In this document: positions 20,981 to 32,934 of the stretch, piece after piece | Layout of the letters: each line of letters starts with the position of its first letter | Numbering within the stretch: the stretch's first letter is position 1 | DNA from: Agrypnia vestita | Lineage: Eukaryota > Arthropoda > Insecta > Trichoptera > Phryganeidae | DNA length: 64,000 nucleotides | NCBI GenBank assembly: GCA_016648135.1 | Contig: JADDOH010023642.1 | Location: 1 to 64,000, forward strand | Reading direction: 5' to 3' | Notes under the pieces: generated by a model | Seen by the model: the letters and a program-made list of their open reading frames with translations, nothing else | What the model was told of the DNA's origin: nothing | Databases searched by the model: none | Made by a program: the position numbers and the translations under genes

Positions 20981-22989
20981 AGAATAGGGCGTTGGGATTT
21001 CTAATAATAATTAATAACTTTTTTCTGTATAATTAAGTATTCTGATTCTAATAATGTCGTAAAATAATGTCGCACACTATTATTTATTAATATTAAACGA
21101 GTATTTTCAATTTAAAAATCGTAATTATTTTCATAGTACGTTTTGACAATTGAGCATTTTTCTTTGAATTATTATATTTATTTATGGTTAGGATATAATA
21201 GAAAATCTAATATTCTAATAATGTTATAAAATAACGTCGCACAATTATAATTATTTATATTAATCGATTATTTTTAATTTTAAAATCGTAATTATTTTTA
21301 TAGTTCGTTGTGACAACTCAGCTTTTTTCCTTGAATTATTACACGTATCTGTGGATAAGATTTAATCATAGATAAACAAATATAAAGTGGACTATTCACT
21401 ATTTGGTCGGTGGATTATTTACTATTTTGGTCGGTGGACTGTTATGTATTATAGTGAATGGGCCGCTGAAAAAGAACTCGCATTTTTTTTTAATTTATAG
21501 GTTAGGTTAGGTTTTGTTAGTTAATTTATTATCAAATTCATAGGTTAGGTTAGGTTTGGTTGGTTACTTTAATAACAATTTATAGGTTAGGTTAGGTTTG
21601 GTTGGGTTAGGTTAGGTTTGTTAGTTGGTTAGGTTAACTTTAATAACAAATTTATAGGTTAGGTTAGGTTTGGTTGGTTACTTTAATAACAAATTTATAG
21701 GTTAGGTTAGGTTTGGTTGGTTACTTTAATAACAAATTTATAGGTTAGGTTAGGTTTGGTTAGTTACTTTAATAACAAATTTATAGGTTAGGTTAGATTA
21801 GGTTAGTTACTTTAATAACAAATTTATAGGTTAGGTTAGATTAGGTTAGTTGATTTAATAACAAATTTATAGGTTAGGTTAGGTTTGGTTAGTTAATTTA
21901 TTATCAAATTTATAGGTTAGGTTAGGTTTGGTTAGTTAATTTATTATCAAATTTATAGGTTAGGTTAGGTTTGGTTAGTTAATTTATTATCTAATTTATA
22001 GGTTAGGTTAGGTTTGGTTAGTTAATTTATTATCAAATTTATAGGTTAGGTTATGTTAGGTTTTTTATTTTGGTTAGGTTAGGTTATTAGTTTTGGTTAG
22101 GTTAGGTTATTAGGTTTGGTTAGGTTAGGTTATTAGTTTTGTTTAGGTTAGGTTATTAGGTGTGGTTAGGTTAGGTTATTAGGTTTGGTTAGGTTATTAG
22201 GTTTGGTTAGGTTATTAGTTTTGGTTAGGTTACGTTATTAGGTGTGGTTAGGTTAGGTTAGGTTAGGTTATTAGTTTTTGTTAGGTTAGGTTACTTGATT
22301 TAATAACAAATTTATAGGTTAGGTTATGTTTGGTTACTTAATTTGATTACAAATTTATACTTAAGATTATTTACTTTTATTGTGAATTTATTTTTAGATT
22401 ACGTTATGTTTCGTTATTTTTATTTTCTACTTGAATGTATAATTAATTCAATAATTTGTGGAATTATTCTTTAATATTATTATTTGTTCAATTAAAACTG
22501 TGTGTAATGCAGTATATTTTATTGTTTTATAGTACCTACTTTTATCTTTGAATAAAATATCGTGTTGTTTATAGTTTACATTTTGTATAGATAAAATCGA
22601 TAAAATCTTTTTGATTTATATTCTATGATAAAATCGTTTATTTGTTAAATTTATGAAGAAAATAATTACGAATTTTTAATTGGAATTACTTGTGTAATAT
22701 TTATAAATATAAGAGTACAACATTATTTTATGACATTATTGAAATCAGGACTCTTAAATTTACAGGAAAAATTTATTTATATTTCATATAACTTCCAGGA
22801 AATTCAAAGGAAAAGGTTTGTTGTCAAAACTTACTATGAAAATAATTACGATTTTTAAATTGAAAATACTCGTTTAATATTAATAAATAATAGTGTGCGA
22901 CATTATTTTACGACATTATTAGAATCAGAATACTTAATTATACAGAAAAAAGTTATTAATTATTATTAGAAATCCCAACGCCCTATTCT
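20981..22989. mobile_element. 2-kb foldback-type element with 169-bp inverted ends
   Basis: Left arm 20981-21149 and right arm 22821-22989 are inverted copies. Comparing them base by base I find one difference (near 21139). A second, weaker pair of arms lies inside (about 21180-21330 and 22650-22800) and is itself related to the outer arms, so each end has two tandem subunits. The outer ends start AGAATAGGGCGTTGGG. The core is a TTAGG-rich minisatellite. No open frame and no clear target duplication. Confidence 0.85.
21505..22345 (+). repeat. TTAGG-rich (telomere-like) minisatellite
   Basis: Many copies of ggttaggttaggtt occur in larger units: about 40-50 bases with an aataacaaatttata spacer in the first two thirds, then about 20-base units (ggttaggttattagttttgg). 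TTAGG is the telomere repeat of most insects. Unique sequence and the inverted arms of the surrounding element bound the array on both sides, so this is interstitial, not a chromosome end. Confidence 0.9.
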
Positions 22990-23661
22990 CCATTTGTCCC
23001 CTGTGGAGAACAGTGCATTTTTTTCGAGTGAACATATGGCTTCTTCTGCATTGTGATATTTTTAGCTCATCATTTAAATGTGTGTAAACCTCGAATACTA
23101 ACATTTAATACCAGGTGTTTTAATACTTCATAATATATAAGTTGTCCATCTCTTGGTGTAGGTTGATGTTGGCAAATCTTCAGAACTTTCTTGATTCACA
23201 GCATATTTTATTGATTTATTATATTTCAGCAAATTATCTTTATAAATGTAAATATTCGTATTCTACTCTGGGGTCGTATGCATGACAGAATGTGCCGTAA
23301 TACAAAAACAACACAAAATCAGTATAAATATACATATAATTGACACTATGATGGGTATGTCGTCTAATTTTTATTATTTTGTCACATTGCCAGTTGGAAT
23401 GAAATTCATCAAAAGGCATCATCATTTGGCAATTCGGTTAGCAGGTATTTTATCTCATACAAGCAATGCCGGTGGCGAAAATATTTATGTTTATTAGAAT
23501 GGTATTGTACCAGAGCTGGGCATTTTAAATAAATTTAATAAATAAGTACAGTGTCAGATAAATTCTTCCTCACAATGTATTTATTTAATCTTCACTTCAC
23601 AATTCGGGGTTAAAGATTATCTCAATTATTTAAAATGTTTTCCTTAATACAATTTCTACAG

Positions 23662-23760
23662 TACATGGTTATTCTTTTCATGCTGTTTTTGATCCAATTT
23701 TCTGTGGCGTGTGCGTGCTTAGCTGTAAATCCGGACCAGCAAGAAAAATTAGCGCAACAG
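23662..23760 (+). CDS. Tsp97E: Tetraspanin exon: third membrane span
   Basis: The acceptor tttctacag and donor gtatat bound 33 codons: [20 protein letters not shown], then [13 protein letters not shown]. An in-frame ATG upstream (23635) lies before the acceptor and so is intronic. The sequence matches the end of the third span and the start of the large loop. Confidence 0.88.
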
Positions 23761-26700
23761 GTATATATAATATTTGTTTATCTACACTATCAACTTTGGT
23801 TATTACTTTATTTTAATTTGGTAATGCTTGTATTATTAGCGACCGAACGAAGGTTCGATTTTGGTAAAAAATCAAGTTTCAGCATCAGTTTCGGTTTCAG
23901 CAGAAAATCTGCCGAACCTTCGGCCACACCGAAACTCTGCGTTAATTAACTCGCGCAAAATTATCGCGCGTCAATCGGCTGACCTCGGGTGAATTTGTTT
24001 GTCACCCTCCATCATCAGCTGAATTCGCTAGTTACTAGTTTTTAATTAGGTAATAATACATTACTAACTGCAATTAAAAGATCTCAATTAATGTTAAATT
24101 TAATCTTAAGAATGTTGTGATTGTAAACGCAGTTAAAATACTCAATTAATTACTGTTACTATTCATTCATCTCAACTGTGCACTTTTGATTGTTTATTTG
24201 AACTATCGGTTTTCAATTGTTCTTTTTTTCACCAAAACATACTACAGAGGAGTGGAGGGGGGAACCGTACATTTCCAATTGTTGTATACTTTTACAACAT
24301 AAGAAAAATGAACCAAATAAATTGAATTGCAATTTTAACTCTTGTGTGTCTACATGTCATAGAAAATATCTACCTTATTTACGAAAACTAAAACGTCACA
24401 TTTTTTGTAATCATCGAATAGACATTTTCACACTAAAATGACTAAATTAAACTGTTACGAATGTACGGATTTTTTAATTAAAAAATATTTATTCATTACT
24501 CTCGTGTTTTCGGCCAGTGTGTAAAAGAGAGCACAATATTGCACGTCGCAGTTAAATCGAGCAAAAAAGAGCACATCGATACCACACATTTCATGTAGGA
24601 CAGAGATGGCGGTTGCTTGGGTTTCGGCGAAAAAGAAAACAATATCGAAAGAGCGCGGTAGAGTCGCGTAACACGTGTTAGACAAAGACAGACTGCAATC
24701 ACCACGTAGTTGAATTTAGTTATTAATGATACGTCGGCGTGAGCGCACGCAAATTTAATATGCCATGATTTTATGATAATTTACTAAAATAATGCAAATA
24801 TGTATGTTTATCTTACGTAATTATATAAAAGGACCTTTAACCCCCCCTGGGCCGCGTCGCATATATGCGACAGGCACAAAATAAATTATTTATCGACGGC
24901 CGCGTATCGAATTTGAAAAACGTAATTTTTTCCCAGTAGACAAATCCTGTTGTGACCTGTCGTTCCATTTTCAACTCAAAAACATCACGGATTATATTTT
25001 AAATCAACAATCAAAACAGAAGTTTTTCTGCCGTCAAAATCGTATAGAATTGTCATAGATGGCGCCCCGATCGCGTGTTGTGCAATCGAAATTCAAATAT
25101 TCCATCGTCAAGGTCACGCGCAATGTGCGCGGGAAATACGATTTATTTTTTTCGATTTTCGATTTATTTGTACACGTATATACAAATATATACGATATGT
25201 TTTGCGATATTTGTCAGTTTTTGTTGGTTTATGATTCAATTGAATACTAATAGTGATTTATTAACAAAAATACACGCAATTTTGTTGCGTTTATTTGAAA
25301 TATGTGTGTGTGTGAAAGTGTATCATATTTATGTGTTATGAGTGCGATGTCCCGTCGTGTGCCGTGCCGTGCAACAAAATATATCACACAGAAGAAGATT
25401 ATTATTATTAATAGTAGTGTTGTCTCTAATAAACAAATAAAAAATTATTATTATTTTTCAGAAAATGTTGCGCTGGCAACATTATGGAAATTCAAAAAAA
25501 GATTATTTTTTTTACTTAAATGATAAAAAAATCATTGCATTTCGACACTTACGATAAAATAATATGAATGTGTGTGTTTTTTTTTAATATACGCATGTTT
25601 TCATGGTTTTTTCGTAAAAAGAAAAATCACAAAAAATTCAGAAAATTTACGGCCCTCATCAAGTTAAAAAGTCTTATCTGTATTGAAAATATATTTTTTT
25701 TTACCACATATTAAAAACTATGTTGACATGTAACACTGTGTTACACCACCGTTCCCGAAGGTATTTTTTAGCACAGTCTTTAAGAGTTAATAGCCATTTT
25801 CTGAAAATAACAAAATTGTTGTTTTGGTGATCGTTATCACAAGACTCAAAATTAGACATACGTAGGTTTACGACAGTCCACATTGTTCGGTGATTACTAT
25901 CTCAACACTCGAAAATAGACGGGACATATTTATTTATACCTAATTGCTTAATTAATTTACTTTTACGATTTATTATTTTAAATGAGACCTTTGTAAGTAG
26001 TCATGAATCTATATGTTCTAATTAGTGTGATATGTTGATTGAGCGGAATGTGGAGTGTGAGGGAATCATTAATAATTGTCTTTAAAAAACACAAGACAGG
26101 AAGTAGAAATTGCATTCTGTGTTTTTATATGTATTTATATGATGGTGCAATATCACTTTTTAACAGTTGTGCAGTAATGGCATATAAACCTGTGCCTGGA
26201 CGTTCCACTGTGACTAATCTTCTCACATGTCTAGAAAGGTGGTCCACTAGTTTTGATAGCCATGAACCTATAGACATATTTTATCTTGATTTTGAAAAGG
26301 CTTTTGACAGAGTCCCACTTAATAGATTAATCGCTAAGTTAGAACATCTAGGAATCCGTGGTTCACTACTTCAATGGATTAAGAGCTTTTTGACTGAGCG
26401 CTTCTTTGCTGTCTGAGTGGGTGACTCTCTATCTGCACCGCAAGTAGTTTTAAGTGGAGTTCCACAGGGGAGTGTGCTGGGACCAATTCTCTTTATTTTA
26501 TACATTTTGGATCTTCGTGCTGCTGTCCAGTCCACTGTGAGTTTCTTTGCTGATGACACAAAATATTTCGGTAACCCCCTTACTGACCATGAGGTGTTAC
26601 AGAGAGACTTAAATCAATTATCGGAGTGGACAAAGCAGTGGCTCATATGTCTTAATGTTGACAAATGTTGTGTTCTCCATGTCGGCAAGAATAACCCAAA

Positions 26701-29700
26701 TATTGAGTATACCTTAAACGAAAGCCTGATTAAGTCAGTGGTCTCGCAGAAGGATCTGGGTGTTACTATTACCAAGGACTTTAAATGGTGTGAGCACATA
26801 GCGAGTGTGGTTAAGAAGGCTAACTCTATTTTGTATTTAGTGAGAAGATCATTCCAACATCTGACAGTACCACTATTCACAACTATTTATAAGACATATG
26901 TGAGGCCTCTCCTCGAATATGCCTCTCAGATCTGGAATCCATATTTTGTTAAAGATATAGTTTTACTGGAAAATGTTCAGAGACGAGCCACAAAATTGCC
27001 CTTGGGTCTTAAAAACCTGGAATATGCGGAAAGGCTGAGAGTATTGAAACTGCCCACTCTTCAGGAGCGACGAGCAAGAGGTGACCTCATCGAGACATTC
27101 AAGATTCTATCGGGCTACTACAATATTCCTAATATGACAGATATGTTTGCATTTAACACTAATGTGGGCCTTCGAGGACATCACCTGAAGTTGAACAAGT
27201 CTCGGTTCTCGTGTAACCCAAGAAAGCATGCATTAAGCAATAGAGTGGTCAATATGTGGAACAGTTTGCCTGAGGGCGTTGTATCTGCAGCCAGTGTCAA
27301 CCAATTTAAGAATAGGCTGGATATTCAAATGAGAGACAGTGATATGGGCCTATCAGCTTAAGCTGCCTGCCCATTATCAATAATAATAATAATAAATCAT
27401 TTTTAATTAAAATAGGTACATCAGTATTTTGATACACATATATTAATTGTAATGTCGGATGTGCACGGCGTCTGGGCATTCTTAAAAATAAAGACCTGTT
27501 TATTTGATGCTGAAATGATATGATCATTGAAATTTGGAGTTTTGCCTAAAATATAATTTTTGATGACAATTATATTTCGTCGTTGTATATATAATAAATC
27601 CTGTGTGCCGTTTAGTACATTCTGAGAAACACAAATCAATTTGTCAATTTTTCATATAAATAATGGACATATACTAAAAAAAACAGTGCTGTTCATTTGG
27701 AAAGTCTGCTTATAATTATTCAAAATATTTTTATGAATCTAGTCTGTGCAAGTATTTTTTAAAAAAGTTTTTATGTTTATTCTCAGAATGTACTAAACGT
27801 CAAAGTATTTAATATATACAGCAACGATATAATAAGGACTAATATTAATTTAAAAGTTGGTAAAAATCTTTTTTTTTTACACATCTACTAATTTCTTCAT
27901 CCAATGAGTTCAAATATTAAATTAAAGCCAATATTCTTATCACAATGATAGATATATTGGCATTTTGCAAATGTTTCGACATTTCTCTATTTTTGAGGGT
28001 TGGGTAAAAATCACAAAATAAAAAACTTGTTAAGTACTTTTGAATATGGCCATAATTGACTGAATTATAAATAATACGGCTTCCTTAAATTCCACACTGA
28101 CTATAAGAATTCCAAATAAATTTACGACTACTGAACTGGTGAACAGTTTTTAGTGAACCTGAACAGTTCCAAAGGACAGTTTGTTCAAGAACGATCCATC
28201 TCTACTAGAGATATACATAAAAGATTTAAAAATGGACTTTTACATTTTTGAAATATTTCATTGTTTATGAACTTTTACAAAGCATGTAAGGCTGATTTAT
28301 GTCATCACTCAAAATTTTTTAAATTCTTCACATTCCTGTCTGCAGACTTTATGGTGTATGTATTAAAATACCTTTTTTTTTTGTGTAAAAGCATGTAAAA
28401 ATAACGCTTTAAGAAATTGTATAATTCATCCCAATATGTATTGAAAGGAGGATATTAAAGTGGTTGAGGATATCACATTTTTGATGTGATGTAAAGGATA
28501 TTTTTATAGAAAAAATCCAAGCATAGGTACATTAAGACTATGTAGAATACCCTAAATTATTATTTTAGTACCAGCAGTTTGTCTTATTTTGCAAACTCGT
28601 ACTAATTTTACCTACATTTTACTTTACATTTCTCGAATGCGATCTGGAGATATTTGATGTTTGAGATAGATAAGACGAGACCCAGCATATTTATAAATGA
28701 ACACTACTTTTATTAAATTTATGTGATTTATTATCATTTGTATTTAATATATGTATACATGTTATTATACTTTATTTACGTATTGAATTTTATCTCAAAT
28801 TTTGTTTCCAAATACATACTTATACGGTTTGGATTTTATCTAAATTTGTTTCCAAATACAATTAACTTATTTTTAAATATTTCAATGAACAAGTATTTTC
28901 TTGATTACGTTGTTTTGTATTACATTACAATTAATCTTATCAAATTCTACATACATTATTTTTTAAAAGTTTTAATAAATTAATATCTTTGAATGGATAT
29001 GTGTATAATAAATAATATGAAATGAGTACAGTCTTCGTAACAATTTATGATTATTTATCATTTCTTTTTTAAAAAATGAAGGTCTCTTTTTTATCACTTC
29101 CAGGGTTGGGAGACTGTTGATGATGATATAAAAATTCAGGTACAAGAAGCTTTTACCTGCTGTGGTTTCCATGATAGAGATCTTCATAATACCACCATGG
29201 GTCATCCTTCGTGTGATATTGTTGATGTAAGATTATATTTTCCATTCTTTGCCTTCAGATAAGTTTTTGATCTGTGCTATGAAATTATGACTAACTTAGT
29301 AAATGCTAATGGATTTAAACTATCATATTTTTGTAGGCACAACAACCAAATGGTTCAATAAATGCAGGTTTTCAGGAGAGCCAAAACAAAATTTGGGAAT
29401 TTCATTTGTTTGCGAAATATCTCTTAAAGCCTTTTGTTATTTTTATCTAATTTTTGCACCATCTAGTTTTTTTTCTTTCACATGAACGTTGAACCAAATT
29501 GACTAATGTTGTTTGTTGCCAAATTTTTCAAATGATTAATCATGTCATTTGTCCTTCTTCAAAAAACTAAAAAATGGTCACATTTTATTTTATTTTGTGA
29601 CTCATCAAGTTTCCTTGCTAGATATGTATCTAAAGAACAACTCTGCATACTTAACTCAAAACATATTTACTTATTCGGTTGTTCCTTTCGCCCACAGATT

Positions 29701-31599
29701 TTGTTGTTACAGATTCGACTATGTGAGTCAGTTATTGCACATTTAAATCTATTTAGTATTACATATTTATCTCAGAAACTAGAATCTTTTAAATTGTTTC
29801 TCAGCCATGTCTTAAATTTTTATTTTATTAAAAAATCCGTATTTCTTCAAGGCCAGGTGATTGTCATGGGTTAATTGTCATGGGCCGTGCAATAAATTGT
29901 TGAAGGGCGTGGAAAAAATATGTATTTTAAAATTGAATATTTCTTCATGGGAAAAAATTATAAGAATTAGAATTTTAGTTCTTTGAACTGTATGATATAT
30001 AAATTTATCCGTATCTCTAGAATGCTTTGTGTATATTTTTAAAAATTCTTCATTAACATATTCTACTTTAAAAAATGTGTTGTGTTAAAATATTGTCATA
30101 ATTTTGAATGTGTTTTTCAGAAAATTTGCTGCAGAGGAGATGTTCAAGAGAGCTGTCTTTGCAAACCCTGCATGACGAATCTACAGGCTACTATCAACTA
30201 TGTATTCAAGCTCTGTGGAGGCATTGGGTTATTCTTCAGCTTTACCGAGGTATTTTATTGTGAAATTAATTTTGGTCCCAGGTTTATCCTTTCATCTTTA
30301 AAGTTCTCAACCTCTTTTCTTAAAACAATACTAATTATTTTCAATTTACTTTTGGGTTAAATAGTTATTGGAATCTTTATTCGATAACATAATTTTTTAA
30401 TTTTTTAACAGAATTCTCAATGTAGTATTACAAGAATTACAATCGAACGCGAATATAGCGTAGACAAATTTTCTTGTTATAACCGTTAATCGTTGAATCC
30501 CTGATTCCGTTACTGATATTTAGACTTCTTTATTCTTCCATAATGTTGACACTGTTGATGATGTTGAAGAAAAATTTCACTCATTTTCTTTTATTGGCGC
30601 TTTTAGCAGTCGTGGTTAAGGGTTTGTTTTTATTTAAAATGACATAATGTTACGAGTAAAGTAAATCATTTCAAGAGTACAAGGAAATCCCGAAATAATA
30701 AGTTTATGGTTTGACGAATCGAATAAGTAGCTGCTAATGCATTTTGAATGCTTGTCGCTGAAAGAACAAAACCAGGGAATATCTGCAATCAGGTAATCCG
30801 ATGCAATCCTTTCATTTTTGTCCAAGAATTGAGGACTACACGTCAACCACCGAGAGAGAGGTTTTGTGTGACTCATGTGAAAAAATATACTTCCTTGACA
30901 TTTACACTACCATTGGCCCCATATAAAAGAAGAAAACAGATGATAACAGAATCAAAGTTAATCCCGGTTATATTATACTTCAGTAATTACAAATATTTGC
31001 AGTATTCTACTGGGCACCAAGTAAATATCAGTTAAGCACAGTCATTATAATTGTGTATGATCTACAGAGTTTTGCACAAAATTAAATAATTTTTGCTCTT
31101 TTTGATCTTATTACATATAAACATGCTCGTTATAACCAAGTTCAACTGTTTTATAAAAATAACTAACACTTACGGTTGCATCAACTTGGTTTATATTAAT
31201 CTTTAGTTTGATTTTTGCATTTTCCACCAATCAAACAACATTTCGTAACAATCTATGCTTTTTACGAAAGATTACTATAAACCATGTTAATGCAACCGGC
31301 ATTACAATGGGTACTTTATAATAAATCTTATATGTATTTGTTCTGTTTGTGTAATTTGGCCAAGGCTTGTAATTTTTATCAAAATTGATTGGTTAATCAT
31401 TATTTCAGTTAAGTTTTATTTTACAAATCTGGAGCGTAATTGGTTTGGCTTGTAATTTTTTTTTGTGTTAAAATAATATGAAATCAACTACTAATGGTAC
31501 ATGTATAATATTATCATGTTCCAGTTTGTGGGGGTGTGGTTGACAGTCCGCTATCGCAATCAGAAGGACCCAAGGGCTAACCCTAGTGCTTTCTTGTAA
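23662..31599 (+). CDS. Tsp97E: Tetraspanin, TSPAN13/31 (Tsp97E) type; 5' exons not found
   Basis: Four exons (23662-23760, 29104-29226, 30121-30249, 31525-31599), all in phase 0, encode a tetraspanin from its third membrane span to the C-terminus. The CCG motif of the large extracellular loop is present (FTCCGF), with further Cys pairs (CC at 123-124 of the joined part would be family-typical, CLCKPC). The fourth span reads [12 protein letters not shown] and the tail [15 protein letters not shown], which is characteristic of TSPAN13/TSPAN31 proteins. Tetraspanins organise membrane protein complexes. The exons for spans 1 and 2 should lie upstream but I could not recognise them. An alternative last exon exists at 41065. 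Confidence 0.85.
23830..24010. repeat. Intronic repeat with gaaccttcgg motifs
   Basis: cgaacgaaggttcgatttt and ctgccgaaccttcggcca are partly inverted to each other around atcagtttcggtttcag. This is probably a degraded MITE inside the tetraspanin intron. Confidence 0.35.
24856..24871. repeat. 16-bp palindrome GTCGCATATATGCGAC
   Basis: A perfect palindrome follows ttaacccccccctggg-like sequence, a layout seen at ends of some piggyBac-type elements (TTAA followed by C-rich start). No matching right end was found, so only the palindrome is certain. Confidence 0.45.
26160..27395 (+). mobile_element. 5'-truncated CR1/L2-like LINE
   Basis: The C-terminal part of a non-LTR reverse transcriptase is readable from about 26170 to the stop at 27359, with one in-frame TGA at 26414-26416. 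Motifs: [39 protein letters not shown], the catalytic FADD ([10 protein letters not shown]), and the terminal [19 protein letters not shown] and [14 protein letters not shown]. The element ends in cccattatcaataataataa, a microsatellite-type tail. It lies in a tetraspanin intron. A 3' fragment of the same family is at 4197-4335. Confidence 0.88.
27545..27845. mobile_element. MITE with CCGTTTAGTACATTCTGAGA ends, copy 1
   Basis: The inner ends ccgtttagtacattctgaga and tctcagaatgtactaaacg are inverted. Related sequence (ggaaagtctgc, gaatctagtctgtgca) recurs at 60443-60640. Outer limits are approximate. Confidence 0.6.
28115..28215. repeat. Possible hAT MITE end
   Basis: gaacagtttttagtgaac, gaacagttccaaaggac and gaacgatccatctctactag resemble hAT MITE termini of the tagagatgg type. 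Only a fragment is visible. Confidence 0.25.
29104..29226 (+). CDS. Tsp97E: Tetraspanin exon: large extracellular loop, CCG motif
   Basis: The acceptor cacttccag and donor gtaaga bound 41 codons: [17 protein letters not shown], then [14 protein letters not shown]. The CCG motif is diagnostic for tetraspanins. Phase 0 on both sides. Confidence 0.9.
30121..30249 (+). CDS. Tsp97E: Tetraspanin exon: end of loop and start of span 4
   Basis: 43 codons after tgtttttcag: [17 protein letters not shown], then [19 protein letters not shown] and SFTE, donor gtattt. Loop Cys residues pair with the CCG exon. The exon ends inside the fourth membrane span, so the choice of last exon changes the end of that span and the tail. 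Confidence 0.9.
31173..31299. mobile_element. MITE with CGGTTGCATCAACTTGG ends
   Basis: The left end cggttgcatcaacttggttt and the right end aaaccatgttaatgcaaccg are inverted repeats around attttccaccaatcaaa. About 127 bp in a tetraspanin intron. Confidence 0.6.
31525..31599 (+). CDS. Tsp97E: Tetraspanin last exon, canonical tail
   Basis: The acceptor catgttccag is followed by [19 protein letters not shown] and PSAFL, then TAA at 31597-31599. The tail [15 protein letters not shown] is shared by TSPAN13 and TSPAN31 across animals. Confidence 0.92.
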   Translation, partial: FVGVWLTVRYRNQKDPRANPSAFL

Positions 31600-31896
31600 T
31601 TGTCTAGTTCAAACTTCCGCCTCACACATTTCATGACAAATAAGGTGCATAGTGGTTTATTCTCTCACTCGTAAAAATGTATTGCTTTCTTATTCTAGTT
31701 GTCTATTTAAATTTTTGTTCTCATATTTTATGTGTTGTAAATATTTGTATTTTCTGCTTTATTTTATTACTTTTTCCGGTTGTGGAAATTTGCAATATAA
31801 TAACTGTATTTTAAATCTTAGCATTTGTTACACTTTTCCAAAAATAATTAAAAAAAAAAACAAATGCAGTTAAGCTGTTTAGTCTAGTGATTCATT

Positions 31897-32130
31897 ATAC
31901 AGGGCGTCTCATAGCTAGTATGTAGTTAAAACTTTCGGGAAATCTTCTTCATTCAGTTTTGAATAGTAAGTATTCTTTACATTTTGGGTGAAATCTCAAC
32001 AGTTATGGAGATTAGCAACATCAAAGTTTGCATTTTTTTCCTCAATATTTCTTCCTTATTTTTTGTAAAGTTCAATGAATTGTACCGTGCAATATTATAA
32101 TAAAGATGGAGAGGAATGTGAGTTTATGAG
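31897..32130. mobile_element. Repeat with CAGGGCGTCTCATA end, copy 1
   Basis: It starts acagggcgtctcatag and contains tatggagattagcaacatca and tttgcattttttt, also found at 52080-52285 and 57000-57370 in related form. A non-autonomous DNA transposon. Confidence 0.55.
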
Positions 32131-32934
32131 GAGTATCGGTTTTAATTACACATAATCATTTATTGACTGCCTTAAGCAACAGGATAACAAAATTCTCGCT
32201 GAAAAAAATTAAATAAAGAAGTGCACTTCATCAAAAATTGCAAAATTACTCTTTCTTATTTACTCTGAGTGATTCGATTTTCTTATTTGTTGAGAGAGAC
32301 TAATGTCATAAAATTTTGGGATGAACACGGAGATACACTGACAAGGCCGTTTTTACCTGCGGCAGCCAAAATACGTTCTGGATATTTTTATGATCTCTGT
32401 TGTGTGCCACTGGCTACTGCGTATGAGATAGGGTTTGCAGTATTTCGCTGGTAGTTGGCACGCGCATCACAATAAGTCTGCAGGCATAAGACGGTTAATG
32501 CAAAATTTGAGATTATTCACAAACAATATAAATAAAATATAATGTTATTAAATATAAATGGCAGTTACATTATTATTTTAATTTACACTTAATTGAACTA
32601 AATTCAGTGAAAATACTCGTAAACAAAATCACTCACTCAAAACTCAATCAACTCACTTAAAATCACATTCCAGCAAATATCTCCGATCCTTGACATCTTC
32701 CTTTTAAAACCAAAAAAAAACTCTCCCTATTGCCCCGCGACTGCTGCGTTGCTACACTCAAATAAGATGACAAAATTTCTGTATTTAGGTTAATTATAAA
32801 TTACACCTGATGACGAGACGGACTATTCCTCCTCAAACTACAGTTGTGATAAATTTAACTCAACGTGTGTGTATCACAAAGTTCATCATTGTGTAAACTA
32901 CACGTTAATTAAGTGTAAATCAAAAATATGTATA

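Noticed and set aside
21505..22345. True telomere or chromosome end
   Set aside because: The TTAGG array is bounded by inverted arms and unique sequence on both sides, and the units are mixed with AT-rich spacers.
16119..23661. First exons (spans 1 and 2) of the tetraspanin
   Set aside because: I searched the plus strand for the expected CGGF and HHQVMLFF-type peptides and found none; GC islands at 17.9 and 19.9 kb have no matching start. They may lie elsewhere.
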